DNA from: Micromonospora rhizosphaerae
GTDB taxonomy: Bacteria > Actinomycetota > Actinomycetes > Mycobacteriales > Micromonosporaceae
Length of the DNA: 64,000 nucleotides
Assembly: GCF_900091465.1 (NCBI RefSeq)
Contig: NZ_FMHV01000002.1
Coordinates: forward strand, 7,086,406-7,150,405
Direction of reading: 5' to 3'
Within the stretch, counting starts at the first letter, position 1. Each line of letters opens with the position of its first letter. The notes under the pieces are model-generated. The model saw nothing but the letters and a program-made list of their open reading frames with translations. It had not been told where the DNA came from and made no database searches. Of this stretch, positions 1-8,411 are shown piece after piece. Position numbers and translations under genes: made by a program.

Positions 1-218
1 GGCGCCAGGGTGTACGGCTCGCCGGAGCGGCGCAGCGCGGCGAGCACGTCGAAGTCGCCCCGGCTGATCCCCCAGTCGGCGTACACCGTCTCCTGGCTGT
101 CGCCGACCAGCCGGGCCAATCGGTAGATCCGGCCGAACACAGCCATCGGCTCGGGCCGCATCCCGGCCCGCTCCCGCCGCCACTGCTCGACGATGACGTC
201 CACGTCGTCCGTTGCCAC
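1..218 (-). CDS. MarR-family regulator, N-terminal part (cut by window edge)
   Basis: About 72 residues are visible, starting at a GTG. The stretch VFGRIYRLARL followed by YADWGISRGDFDVLAALRRSGEP matches the first helices and the start of the winged-helix domain of MarR regulators. The C-terminal half lies outside the window. It is divergent from the EamA exporter with an 87-base gap holding a palindrome, so it probably represses that exporter and itself. The ligand cannot be inferred. Confidence 0.8.
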   Translation of the reverse strand, partial: MATDDVDVIVEQWRRERAGMRPEPMAVFGRIYRLARLVGDSQETVYADWGISRGDFDVLAALRRSGEPYTLA

Positions 219-269
219 CCCTGGATTGTGCCGCACCTGGCACTTCCCCTTTCGCTCGACACTGATTAG

Positions 270-281
270 CTTAGCGCTAAG
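270..281. promoter_or_regulatory. Candidate MarR operator
   Basis: CTTAGCGCTAAG is a perfect 12-bp palindrome between the divergent MarR and EamA genes. It overlaps a possible -10 box (GATACT, 281-286) for the exporter. Palindromes of this kind between a MarR gene and a divergent transporter are typical binding sites; binding itself is inferred. Confidence 0.55.
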
Positions 282-305
282 ATACTTAGGGACGAGAGGA
301 ATGTG

Positions 306-1553
306 ATGAACCAACGCTGGACCGACGTGGCGCTGACCGCAACCGCCCCGACCGCGTGGGGCACCACCTACCTGGTCACCTCCGAGCTGCTGCCGACCGA
401 CCGGCCGCTCTGGTCCGGCGTGCTCCGGGCGCTGCCGGCCGGGCTGCTGCTGCTCGCACTGACCCGACGCCGACCGCACGGCATCTGGTGGTGGCGGGCC
501 GCCCTGCTCGGCGCGCTCAACATCGGCGCGTTCTTCCCGCTGCTCTTCGCCGCCGCGTACCGGCTGCCGGGCGGGACCGCCGCCGTGCTGGGCGCGGCTC
601 AGCCGCTCCTGGTCGCCGCGCTCACCGTGGTCGCCCTCGGACAGCGGCCCCGCCGGCCCGTGCTGCTCGCCGCGCTGGCCGCGCCGATGGGAGTGGCCCT
701 GGTGGTGCTCCGCCCCGGCGCGGCGGTCGATCCGCTCGGCGTCGCGGCCGGGGTTGCCGGCACCGTCGCGATGGCCACCGGGCTGGTGCTCACCCGCCGC
801 TGGGGGCGGTCCGCCGGGATCGGCACCCTCGCCGCGACGAGCTGGCAGCTCGTCGCCGGCGGCCTGATGATCGTGCCGCTCGCCGCCGCGGTCGAGGGCG
901 CGCCGCCCGCACCGGACGGGCCGGCCCTGCTCGGGTACGCCTGGCTCGGCCTGGTCGGCACCGCCCTGGCGTACGCGCTCTGGTTCCGGGGCGCTGCTCG
1001 GCTGCCGCTGACCCAGGTGTCGGTGCTCGGCGCGCTGAGCCCGTTGACCGCCGCCGCACTCGGCTGGCTGGTGCTGGGCGAGGCGCTCAGCCCGGTGCAG
1101 CTCGCCGGCTTCGCCGTCGCCGTCGCCGCGATGGTGGTCGGCCAACTCTCTCCGCCCTCCGCCCGACAGCCGAGCGCGGACGCGCAGTCAGGTCAGAAGG
1201 CCGGCGCGGGCGGGCAGCCCGGTCAGCATGCCGGCGCGGGCGGGCGGCTCGATCAGCTTGCCGGAACGAGCGCGCAGCTCGGTCAGCATGCCGGCGCGGG
1301 CGGGCGGCTCGGTCATCCGGCGAGCAGCCGGCGCCGGTCGGTCTCCGAGCCGGGCGTACCGATCTCCGGCCGGGCGCCGTGCGGCAGCTCGCCGGCCGCG
1401 GCCACCGGCAGGATGAACCGGCCGGTGGCGGCCGGACCGGCCGCGTCCGACTGGTCGAGCAGCCAGCGCACCTCGTCGGCCGTCCACCCCAGACCGGAGC
1501 GGCCGGCGATCTCCCGGACCAGTCGCAGGCCCACCCGAGTGTCGTCGTCGTAG
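306..1553 (+). CDS. EamA/DMT-family exporter with repeat-extended C-terminus
   Basis: An integral membrane protein of the drug/metabolite transporter superfamily. About ten hydrophobic segments fill residues 1-280, and the N-terminal WGTTYLVTSELLP is typical of EamA proteins. ATG 306 follows the Shine-Dalgarno GAGAGGA; an in-frame GTG lies at 303. EamA proteins are usually about 300 residues. Here the frame runs on for about 130 more, first through four 30-bp tandem repeats (ten residues each, AGAGG-rich) and then antisense through the convergent gene. The natural stop has probably been lost, and the tail is unlikely to be functional. The substrate is unknown, and control by the adjacent MarR is likely. 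Confidence 0.85.
   Translation: MNQRWTDVALTATAPTAWGTTYLVTSELLPTDRPLWSGVLRALPAGLLLLALTRRRPHGIWWWRAALLGALNIGAFFPLLFAAAYRLPGGTAAVLGAAQPLLVAALTVVALGQRPRRPVLLAALAAPMGVALVVLRPGAAVDPLGVAAGVAGTVAMATGLVLTRRWGRSAGIGTLAATSWQLVAGGLMIVPLAAAVEGAPPAPDGPALLGYAWLGLVGTALAYALWFRGAARLPLTQVSVLGALSPLTAAALGWLVLGEALSPVQLAGFAVAVAAMVVGQLSPPSARQPSADAQSGQKAGAGGQPGQHAGAGGRLDQLAGTSAQLGQHAGAGGRLGHPASSRRRSVSEPGVPISGRAPCGSSPAAATGRMNRPVAAGPAASDWSSSQRTSSAVHPRPERPAISRTSRRPTRVSSS
1191..1316. repeat. Four tandem 30-bp repeats
   Basis: Units begin at 1191, 1221, 1251 and 1281, each starting G(G/A)TCAG, and a partial fifth ends at the stop codon of the convergent gene. Units 2 and 4 are identical or nearly so; unit 3 is the most diverged. 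The 30-base period keeps the exporter frame open. It looks like a recent local expansion. Confidence 0.85.
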
Positions 1554-1801
1554 AACCGCATGCACCAGTGGTGCGCCCACATGCCGAGCGCGCGGAGCCC
1601 GTCGTCGTCGAGCGAGCGGGCCAGCCGGCCGCAGGCGGTGTCGGCGAAGGCGCGGCCCGGGTCGTCGGCCCGGTCCCGTTCGATCGCGCCGACCGCGGCC
1701 GGCGCCACCGCGCGCATCCGCCGGTAGAAACCCTGGACCACGTCCGGCGGGGGGTGCCCGTCCCGCGTCGACGCCGCTTCCCGACCCGCCACGCTCGCCA
1801 T
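1313..1801 (-). CDS. Hypothetical protein, 162 aa
   Basis: Start ATG is preceded by AAGGGG at suitable spacing. No family is recognised. The protein is soluble and mostly helical in appearance, with a Trp/His-rich centre (MWAHHWCMRFYDDDTRVGLRL) and a C-terminal part reading like a small catalytic or regulatory domain. It overlaps the exporter's extended tail by about 240 bases in antisense, and its stop codon sits exactly at the edge of the tandem repeat. Codon-position GC is consistent with real coding. Function cannot be assigned. Confidence 0.6.
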   Translation of the reverse strand: MASVAGREAASTRDGHPPPDVVQGFYRRMRAVAPAAVGAIERDRADDPGRAFADTACGRLARSLDDDGLRALGMWAHHWCMRFYDDDTRVGLRLVREIAGRSGLGWTADEVRWLLDQSDAAGPAATGRFILPVAAAGELPHGARPEIGTPGSETDRRRLLAG

Positions 1802-1963
1802 CGCCGCACCCCTTCTTGAGTTGGTGGCCGGACGGTACCGACCACTACCGACACTTTCGAAGGTGGCGGAATCCACCGGGGACGGCGATTTCAGCGGACG
1901 GCATCGGCGGCGGGTGGAACGTGGATAGGCTCCGGCAGGACGGGCCAGGTCGGAGGGGGTGCG

Positions 1964-2749
1964 ATGAGACCCGACACCATCGTGCTCATCCACGGCTTCT
2001 GGGTGACGCCCCGGAGCTGGGAGAACTGGAAGGCTCGCTACGAGGGACAGGGCTTCCGTGTCCTCACGCCGACCTACCCCGGTTTTGAGGTCGGGGTCGA
2101 GACGCTGAACGCCGACCCCTCCCCGGTCGAGCGGCTCACCGTGCCCGACATCATCCGCCACCTCGAGGCGGTGATCCGCGAGCTGCCGACACCGCCGATC
2201 ATCATGGGGCACTCGGCCGGCGGCGCGTTCACCCAGATCCTGCTCGACCACGGGCTCGGCGCGGCCGGAGTCGCCCTCAACTCCGCCCCGACCGAGGGCG
2301 TCAAGGTGACCCCACCCACGCAGCTAAAGGCGGCCTTCCCCGTCCTGGACAACCCGGCCGGGGCGATCGGCTACTCCCCCGAGCAGTGGCGGTACGCCTT
2401 CACCAACACGTTCAGCGAGGAGGAGTCCCTGGCGCTGTATCAGCGCTACCACGTCCCGGCGTCCGCGACGATCTTCTGGGGCAGCCTCCTCGCCAACTTC
2501 CGGCCGGGCCATCAGCACACCTGGGTCGACTACCACAACGACGACCGGGCTCCGCTGCTGTTCGTCTCCGGCGGCGAGGACCACCTCATGCCGCCCAGCG
2601 TGCAGCGGTCCAACGCCGCGCACTACCGGTCGAACGCGGTGACCGAGATCCGGGAGTACCCGGGCTACCCGCACCTGCTCCCCGCCCAGCAGGGCTGGGA
2701 GCAGATCGCCGACGACGTTCTCGCCTGGGCGCTGGCGAACGCGAGATAG
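1964..2749 (+). CDS. Alpha/beta-hydrolase
   Basis: A 261-residue single-domain serine hydrolase. The oxyanion region HGFWVTP is near residue 10. The nucleophile elbow GHSAGG is at about residues 86-91. An acid-bearing loop (SGGEDHLMPP) and a C-terminal His in GYPHLLP complete the triad. GGAGGGG lies upstream of ATG 1964. It has no signal peptide, so it is probably cytoplasmic. It resembles Actinobacteria hydrolases annotated only as family members; the substrate is unknown. It stands alone before the DNA-repair pair. Confidence 0.85.
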   Translation: MRPDTIVLIHGFWVTPRSWENWKARYEGQGFRVLTPTYPGFEVGVETLNADPSPVERLTVPDIIRHLEAVIRELPTPPIIMGHSAGGAFTQILLDHGLGAAGVALNSAPTEGVKVTPPTQLKAAFPVLDNPAGAIGYSPEQWRYAFTNTFSEEESLALYQRYHVPASATIFWGSLLANFRPGHQHTWVDYHNDDRAPLLFVSGGEDHLMPPSVQRSNAAHYRSNAVTEIREYPGYPHLLPAQQGWEQIADDVLAWALANAR

Positions 2750-2838
2750 GCCGGCTTCCGGGGTCTGCGGTCGACCCCGTACGCCCACGTCCGATTCCCG
2801 CCAGCCGGGCCCGCTGGGTGCGGGGCATCATCGGTGGC

Positions 2839-4368
2839 GTGGAGTTGGACTTCGAACGGTGCTACCGGGCCGTCGACAGCCGCGACCAGCGGTTCGACGG
2901 CTGGTTCTACACGGGCGTGACCTCGACCGGGATCTACTGCCGGCCGTCCTGCCCGGCAATGACGCCGAAGCGGCAGAACGTACGTTTCTTCCCGTCCGCG
3001 GCGGCGGCGCAAGGAGCCGGGCTGCGCGCCTGCCGGCGCTGCCGCCCCGACGCCGCCCCCGGATCGCCGCAGTGGGACGTGCGGGCGGACGTGGTCGGGC
3101 GGGCCATGCGGCTGATCGCCGACGGGGTCGTGGACCGGGACGGCGTACCGGGGTTGGCTGCCCGGCTCGGCTACACCGAGCGGCACCTGCACCGGATGTT
3201 GCGCGCCGAGATGGGCGCCGGGCCGCTCGCGCTGGCCCGCGCCCAGCGCGCCCAGACCGCCCGGATCCTCATCGAGACCACCGGCCTGGGCATGGCCGAG
3301 ATCGCGTTCGCCGCCGGCTTCGGCAGCGTCCGGCAGTTCAACGACACGGTCCGGGAGGTGTACGGGACCGCCCCGTCCGAACTTCGGGCCACCCGAGGAG
3401 GGCGACCGGTGGCTGGCGGGGCGGGCACGATCACGTTGCGGCTGGCGTACCGGCCGCCGTTGCACGCGGCGGCGCTGCTGGACTTCCTCGCCGTACGGGC
3501 GCTGCCCGGGGTGGAGGAGGTCCGCGACGGGACGTACCGCCGGGGGTTGCGGCTGCCGCACGGGGCCGGCGAGGTCGCGCTGACCCCGGCCGACGGGTAT
3601 GTCGCGGCGACCCTGCGCCTGGCCGACATGCGCGACCTGGCCCCCGCGGTGGCCCGCTGCCGCCGCCTGCTCGACCTCGACGCCGACCCCGTGGCCATCG
3701 ACCAGACCCTGGCGGAGGACCCGGCCCTCGCCAAAGCCGTCGCGGCCGAACCGGGAGTACGCCTGCCCCGCGCGGTGGACGGCTTCGAGATGGCCCTCCG
3801 CGCCATCACCACCCAACAGGTCTCCCTCCAGTCCGCCCGTACCACCCTCACCCGCCTCCTCCGGACGACCACCCCCGACCACCCCGAGCCCGGCCCCGAC
3901 GATCATGAAGTTATTGCCATCGAAGACGGCGTGTCCGGACAACAACTTCATGATCAACGCGAGCGGGGGCGGGGCTCGGCTGAGGTCAGGCTGCGGGGGT
4001 TCGTCAGTGCCGGGGAGGTGCTCGGGTTGCCGGACTCGGCGTTCGGGATGCCGGGGGCGCGGCGGGAGACGATTCGGGCGGTGGCGCGGGCGGTGGCCGA
4101 CGGCGAGCTCGATCTCGATCCCGGCGGGGACCGGGAGGAGGCCGTGCGGCGGCTGACTGCCCTGCCCGGGATCGGGCCCTGGACCGCCGGCTACGTGGCG
4201 ATGCGGGCCCTCGGCGACCCGGACGTCTTCCTCCCCACCGACCTCGCCGTACGCCGGGGCGCGGCCGCGCTCCGCCTGCCCGACGACCCGAAGACCCTTG
4301 ACGCGTACGCCGACCGCTGGCGCCCCTGGCGGTCCTACGCGGTGATCCGACTCTGGAGAGCAGCATGA
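2839..4368 (+). CDS. Ada-type regulator fused to AlkA DNA-3-methyladenine glycosylase
   Basis: An adaptive-response fusion of about 509 residues. Residues 1-75 are the Ada zinc domain with four Cys (GIYCRPSC and ACRRC); the first is the methyl acceptor in Ada. An AraC-type HTH follows (about 85-185). Then come the AlkA N-terminal domain and the HhH-GPD glycosylase (LPGIGPWTAGYVAMRALGD, with the catalytic Asp in LPTDLAVRR). GTG 2839 places VELDFERCYRAVDSRD at the usual Ada N-terminus. A 55-bp palindromic repeat lies inside the glycosylase part near residues 355-372 and is read through in frame, replacing sequence normally found there. It overlaps ogt by ATGA, so the two form one alkylation-repair operon. 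Confidence 0.9.
   Translation: MELDFERCYRAVDSRDQRFDGWFYTGVTSTGIYCRPSCPAMTPKRQNVRFFPSAAAAQGAGLRACRRCRPDAAPGSPQWDVRADVVGRAMRLIADGVVDRDGVPGLAARLGYTERHLHRMLRAEMGAGPLALARAQRAQTARILIETTGLGMAEIAFAAGFGSVRQFNDTVREVYGTAPSELRATRGGRPVAGGAGTITLRLAYRPPLHAAALLDFLAVRALPGVEEVRDGTYRRGLRLPHGAGEVALTPADGYVAATLRLADMRDLAPAVARCRRLLDLDADPVAIDQTLAEDPALAKAVAAEPGVRLPRAVDGFEMALRAITTQQVSLQSARTTLTRLLRTTTPDHPEPGPDDHEVIAIEDGVSGQQLHDQRERGRGSAEVRLRGFVSAGEVLGLPDSAFGMPGARRETIRAVARAVADGELDLDPGGDREEAVRRLTALPGIGPWTAGYVAMRALGDPDVFLPTDLAVRRGAAALRLPDDPKTLDAYADRWRPWRSYAVIRLWRAA
3901..3955. repeat. 55-bp palindromic element, copy 1 (inside ada/alkA)
   Basis: The left arm GATCATGAAGTTATTG and right arm CAACAACTTCATGATC pair at 15 of 16 positions around a 23-base centre containing CGGCGTGTC. 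It has the same length as copy 2 near 18.9 kb, and the centre CGGCGTGTC matches the reverse complement of copy 2. It is read in frame as part of the protein. Confidence 0.9.
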
Positions 4369-4895
4369 ACACCACACTGGACAGCACCGTCATCGAGACG
4401 CCTACCGGACCGCTGAGCATCCTGACCGGCCCCGACGGCGTGGTCCGGGCGGCCGGCTTCACCGCCGCGCCGGAGGGCCTGCTGCCGCTGATCCACCCGA
4501 GTCTCCGCGGCGACCTGCGAGACCGGCCCGACCTCGGCCCGGTGACCGTCGCCGTCCGCTCCTACCTGGCCGGCGACCTGACCGCGATCGACGGGGTGCC
4601 GGTGGAGCAGCACAGCGGCGGCGAGTTCCTCAGCCACGCCTGGCGGGTGCTGCGCGAGGTGAAGCCGGGCGAGCCGGTGACGTACACCGGTTTCGCCGGG
4701 CTGGCCGGCCGGCCGGCGGCGGTCCGCGCCGCCGCGGCGGCCTGCGCCCGCAACGCCGCGGCCCTCTTCGTCCCCTGCCATCGGGTGTTGCGCATCGACG
4801 GGACCCTCGGCGGCTACCGGTGGGGGCTGGATGTGAAGAAGTGGCTGCTTGATCACGAGCGGCGGGACTTCACCGCCGGTGGCGCGACTCGCTGA
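4365..4895 (+). CDS. ogt: Methylated-DNA--protein-cysteine methyltransferase
   Basis: A 176-residue suicide enzyme that removes methyl groups from O6-methylguanine. The acceptor motif PCHRV is present at about residue 140 within FVPCHRVLRIDGTLGGYRWG, and the helix-turn-helix region (FAGLAGRPAAVRAAAAACARN) precedes it. It is translationally coupled to the Ada/AlkA gene by a 4-base overlap. The pair supplies glycosylase and direct-reversal repair; autoregulation by methylated Ada is expected. Confidence 0.95.
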   Translation: MNTTLDSTVIETPTGPLSILTGPDGVVRAAGFTAAPEGLLPLIHPSLRGDLRDRPDLGPVTVAVRSYLAGDLTAIDGVPVEQHSGGEFLSHAWRVLREVKPGEPVTYTGFAGLAGRPAAVRAAAAACARNAAALFVPCHRVLRIDGTLGGYRWGLDVKKWLLDHERRDFTAGGATR

Positions 4896-4968
4896 TCCAG
4901 TGCTGCCGGTGCAGGCTCCGCCGGGACGCGCGGGCGGGCACGGGGAGGCAAATGTTGTGCTCGTGGGC

Positions 4969-5014
4969 CATATGACTCTCGGTCATAAATATGCCGGAGA
5001 GTCATATGACTCTT
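4969..5014. promoter_or_regulatory. AT-rich palindromic site between ogt and the nitroreductase gene
   Basis: AGAGTCATATGACTCT (4998-5013) is a perfect 16-bp palindrome. A second partial copy, CATATGACTCTC (4969-4980), pairs perfectly with GAGAGTCATATG (4997-5008) across 16 bases. It lies between two convergent gene ends, where an operator is not expected. It may be a bidirectional terminator, a protein-binding site or a dispersed repeat. Confidence 0.6.
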
Positions 5015-5118
5015 CGCGGTGGTCGCCTCCGTGACGATTGACGCGCAGGATCCCCGGCTCACACCACACGGGCACCGGCGGATCCGTCTGGCGGACGCCG
5101 GTTGGCAGGTGGCCGGGC

Positions 5119-5772
5119 TCACCACCCGTCGATGTGCAGCACCTCGTCGAGCGGCTGCCGCTCCGCCGACCGGAAGCTCTCCCCGATGTGGTACGCGGTC
5201 GGGATCAGCGCGCCCTGCCGGACGTTCTCCGGGAGGCCGAGCAGCTCCGCCGCCTCCGCCTCGTACACGAGGTGCAGGGTGGTCCAGGCGGTGCCCAGGC
5301 CGCGGGCCCGGGCGGCGAGCATGTAGCTCCACGCGGCCGGCAGCACCGACCCCCAGAGCCCGGCCTGGTTTCCGGCGGGCAGCTCGCCGCCGGAGTCCAG
5401 CTGGATGCAGGGGATGACCAGCACCGGCACCTGCCCCATCCGGTCGCCGAGCCAGGCCACGCTCTCCGCCACCCGGCGCTGCACTGCGGACCGGGCCGGG
5501 TCGTCGGCGAAGAGCTGGGCGGCCGAGCCCTCGCCGCCAAGGTAGCCGTGCACGGCGCGCTGGTACATCCGGCCGATCAGGTCCCGCTTGGCCGGGTCGG
5601 TGACCACGATCCACTGCCAGTTCTGCCGGTTGGAGCCGGACGGCGCCTGGAGGGCGATCTCCAGACACTCCCGGACCAGCTCCATCGGCACCGGGCGGGT
5701 CAGGTCCAGCCGCCTGCGAACCGTCCGGGTGGTGGTGAGCAGCTCGTCGGGGCTCAGTGGCAGCGTCGGCAT
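5119..5772 (-). CDS. Nitroreductase-family oxidoreductase
   Basis: 217 residues with the FMN-binding nitroreductase fold. An N-terminal TTRTVRRRLDLTRPVP is followed by the flavin-contact motif APSGSNRQNWQWIVV (about 40-55). The centre is GLWGSVLPAAWSYMLAARARGLGTAWTT, and the C-terminus has PTAYHIGESF. The start ATG is 62 bases from valS on the opposite strand, so the two promoters are back to back. Likely an NAD(P)H-dependent flavin reductase; the natural substrate is unknown. Confidence 0.9.
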   Translation of the reverse strand: MPTLPLSPDELLTTTRTVRRRLDLTRPVPMELVRECLEIALQAPSGSNRQNWQWIVVTDPAKRDLIGRMYQRAVHGYLGGEGSAAQLFADDPARSAVQRRVAESVAWLGDRMGQVPVLVIPCIQLDSGGELPAGNQAGLWGSVLPAAWSYMLAARARGLGTAWTTLHLVYEAEAAELLGLPENVRQGALIPTAYHIGESFRSAERQPLDEVLHIDGW

Positions 5773-5835
5773 CTCGTCATCGTGACACGGCGATAAGCCG
5801 TGGAGACGTCGATGCCCGCTGCCTACGATCGGCAG

Positions 5836-8400
5836 ATGACCGATACGGCGAGGACGGCCCGCGCCGGCGTCCCCGAGCGTCCGACCCTGGACGGGCTCGA
5901 GGAGACCTGGGCGCGCCGCTGGCAGGAGGAGGACACGTACGCGTTCGACCGCACCAAGGAGCGGGCCGACGTGTACGCGATCGACACCCCGCCGCCGACG
6001 GTATCCGGCGAGCTGCACATGGGCCACGTCTTCTCGTACACCCACACCGACACGGTGGCCCGGTTCCAGCGGATGCGCGGCCGCGCGGTCTTCTACCCGA
6101 TGGGCTGGGACGACAACGGCCTGCCCACCGAGCGTCGGGTGCAGAACGTCTACGGGGTGCGCTGCGACCCGGCCCTGCCGTACGACCCGTCCTGGGTGCC
6201 GCCCGCCGTTCCAGTGAGCGAGGCGGCTCGGAAGGACCCCACCCCGATCTCCCGGCGCAACTTCATCGAGCTGTGCGAGCTGCTGACGGTCGCCGACGAG
6301 GAGATCTTCGAGGCGCTCTGGCGGCGGCTCGGGCTGTCCGTGGACTGGTCGCTGACGTACACCACGATCGGGTGGATGGCCCGGGCGACGTCGCAGCGGG
6401 CGTTCCTGCGGAACCTGGCCCGGGGCGAGGCGTACCAGGCCGAGGCGCCGACACTCTGGGACGTCGGGTTCGCCACCGCGGTTGCCCAGGCGGAGCTGGA
6501 GGATCGGGAGCGGCCGGGGGCGTACTACCGGCTGCGGTTCACCGGGCCGGGCGGGCGGGAGGTGCTGATCGACACCACCCGGCCGGAGCTGCTGCCGGCC
6601 TGCGTGGCGCTGGTCTGCCACCCCGACGACGAGCGGTACGCCGACCTCGTCGGCGCGTCGGTGCGTACCCCGATCTTCGGGGTCGAGGTGCCGGTGCGCG
6701 CGCACCCGCTGGCGGACCCGGCCAAGGGCACCGGCATCGCGATGGTCTGCACCTTCGGCGACCTGGCCGACGTGACCTGGTGGCGGGAGCTCCAGCTCGA
6801 CACCCGGGTGGTGATCGGCCGGGACGGGCGGCTGCTGCCCGAGCCGCCGCCCGGCGTGCCCGCCGAGCCCTACGCGGCGCTGGCCGGGCAGACGGTCAAC
6901 GGCGCCCGGCGGACGCTGGTGCAGATGCTGGCCGACGCCGGTGACCTGGTCGGCGAGCCGCGCCCGATCACCCACCCGGTGAAGTTCTACGAGCGGGGCG
7001 ACCGCCCGCTGGAGATCGTCTCGACCCGGCAGTGGTACCTGCGCAACGGCGGCCGGGACGCCGAGTTGCGGGCGGAGCTGCTGGCCCGGGGCGAGGAGCT
7101 GCACTGGGTGCCGGAGCACATGAAGCACCGCTACGACCACTGGGTGCGCGGTCTGACCGGGGACTGGCTGGTCAGCCGGCAGCGGTTCTTCGGCGTGCCG
7201 GTGCCGGTGTGGTACCGGCTCGACGACGCTGGCGAGCCGGACTGGTCCCAGCCTCTCACGCCGGACGAGGCGATGCTGCCGGTCGACCCGTCCAGCGACC
7301 CGCCGCCCGGATTCGACGAGTCGCAGCGCGGCGCCCCGGGCGGCTTCGTCGGCGACCCGGACGTGCTGGACACTTGGGCCACCTCGTCGGTGACCCCGCA
7401 GATCATCGGCGGCTGGGAGACCGACCCGGACCTGTTCGCCCGGGTCTTCCCGATGGACCTGCGCCCGCAGGGGCACGACATCATCCGGACCTGGCTCTTC
7501 TCCACCATCGTCCGCTCCCACCTCGAGCACGGGGTGCTGCCCTGGCGGGACGCGGTGCTCTCCGGCTGGATCCTCGATCCGGACCACAAGAAGATGGCCA
7601 AGTCCAAGGGGAACGTGGTCACCCCGATGGCGCTGCTGGAGCAGCACGGCTCCGACGCGGTGCGGTACTGGGCGGCCAACGGCAAGCCCGGGATGGACCT
7701 GGCCTTCGACCCGGCCCAGATCAAGGTCGGTCGGCGGCTCGCCACCAAGCTGCTCAACGCGTCCAAGTTCGCCCTGGGGCTGGGCGCCGCGGACGCCTTG
7801 CGCGCCGCGGCGACCGAGCCGCTGGACACCGCCATGCTCGCCGAACTCTCCGGCGTGGTCGCGGCCGCGACCACCGCCTTCGACGAGTACGACCACACGG
7901 CCGCCCTGATGGCGACCGAGGCGTTCTTCTGGCGGTTCTGCGACGACTACATCGAGCTGGTGAAGGAACGCGCCTACGGCTCCGGGTCGGGTGCCGACTC
8001 GGCGCGGGCGGCGCTGGCCACCGCGCTCTCGGTGCAGTTGCGGCTCTTCGCCCCGGTGCTGCCCTTCGTGACCGAGGAGGTGTGGTCCTGGTGGCGGTAC
8101 GGCTCGGTGCACCGCGCGCCCTGGCCCACGACGTACGAGGTGGGGCGCGCGGTGCAGGCCCCCGGTGACCCGGAACTGCTGCGGCTGGCCGGGGACGCGC
8201 TGAGCCAGGTGCGCCGCGCCAAGTCGGAGCGGAAGCTCTCCATGAAGGCGGAGGTGCCGCTGGCCGAGGCGCTCGGCCCCGCCGCGCTGCTGGAGCGGCT
8301 CACCGTGATCGCCGACGACCTCCGCGCGGCGGGCCGCATCGCCAAGCTCGACCTCCTCCCCGACCGCGCCCCGGAGCTGGTCATCGCCTGCGCCTTCTGA
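5836..8400 (+). CDS. valS: Valyl-tRNA synthetase, archaeal-type
   Basis: A class I synthetase of about 854 residues charging tRNA-Val. The HIGH motif appears as HMGH near residue 60 (LHMGHVFSYTHTD) and KMSKS as KMAKSKGN near 585. The editing domain carries TTRPELLPACVAL and GTGIAMVCTFGDLADVTWW. That last motif and the missing C-terminal coiled-coil arm mark the archaeal-type lineage rather than the usual bacterial form with its 'AHDPND' motif. ATG 5836 lies 6 bases after TACGAT (5824-5829), consistent with a leaderless mRNA; in-frame starts at 5800 and 5812 are less likely. Confidence 0.95.
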   Translation: MTDTARTARAGVPERPTLDGLEETWARRWQEEDTYAFDRTKERADVYAIDTPPPTVSGELHMGHVFSYTHTDTVARFQRMRGRAVFYPMGWDDNGLPTERRVQNVYGVRCDPALPYDPSWVPPAVPVSEAARKDPTPISRRNFIELCELLTVADEEIFEALWRRLGLSVDWSLTYTTIGWMARATSQRAFLRNLARGEAYQAEAPTLWDVGFATAVAQAELEDRERPGAYYRLRFTGPGGREVLIDTTRPELLPACVALVCHPDDERYADLVGASVRTPIFGVEVPVRAHPLADPAKGTGIAMVCTFGDLADVTWWRELQLDTRVVIGRDGRLLPEPPPGVPAEPYAALAGQTVNGARRTLVQMLADAGDLVGEPRPITHPVKFYERGDRPLEIVSTRQWYLRNGGRDAELRAELLARGEELHWVPEHMKHRYDHWVRGLTGDWLVSRQRFFGVPVPVWYRLDDAGEPDWSQPLTPDEAMLPVDPSSDPPPGFDESQRGAPGGFVGDPDVLDTWATSSVTPQIIGGWETDPDLFARVFPMDLRPQGHDIIRTWLFSTIVRSHLEHGVLPWRDAVLSGWILDPDHKKMAKSKGNVVTPMALLEQHGSDAVRYWAANGKPGMDLAFDPAQIKVGRRLATKLLNASKFALGLGAADALRAAATEPLDTAMLAELSGVVAAATTAFDEYDHTAALMATEAFFWRFCDDYIELVKERAYGSGSGADSARAALATALSVQLRLFAPVLPFVTEEVWSWWRYGSVHRAPWPTTYEVGRAVQAPGDPELLRLAGDALSQVRRAKSERKLSMKAEVPLAEALGPAALLERLTVIADDLRAAGRIAKLDLLPDRAPELVIACAF

Positions 8401-8411
8401 GCCTTACCCCT

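Noticed and set aside
5119..8112. Long open frame antisense to valS
   Set aside because: It is a GC-driven shadow frame. Only its last 217 codons, outside valS, encode a recognisable protein (the nitroreductase).
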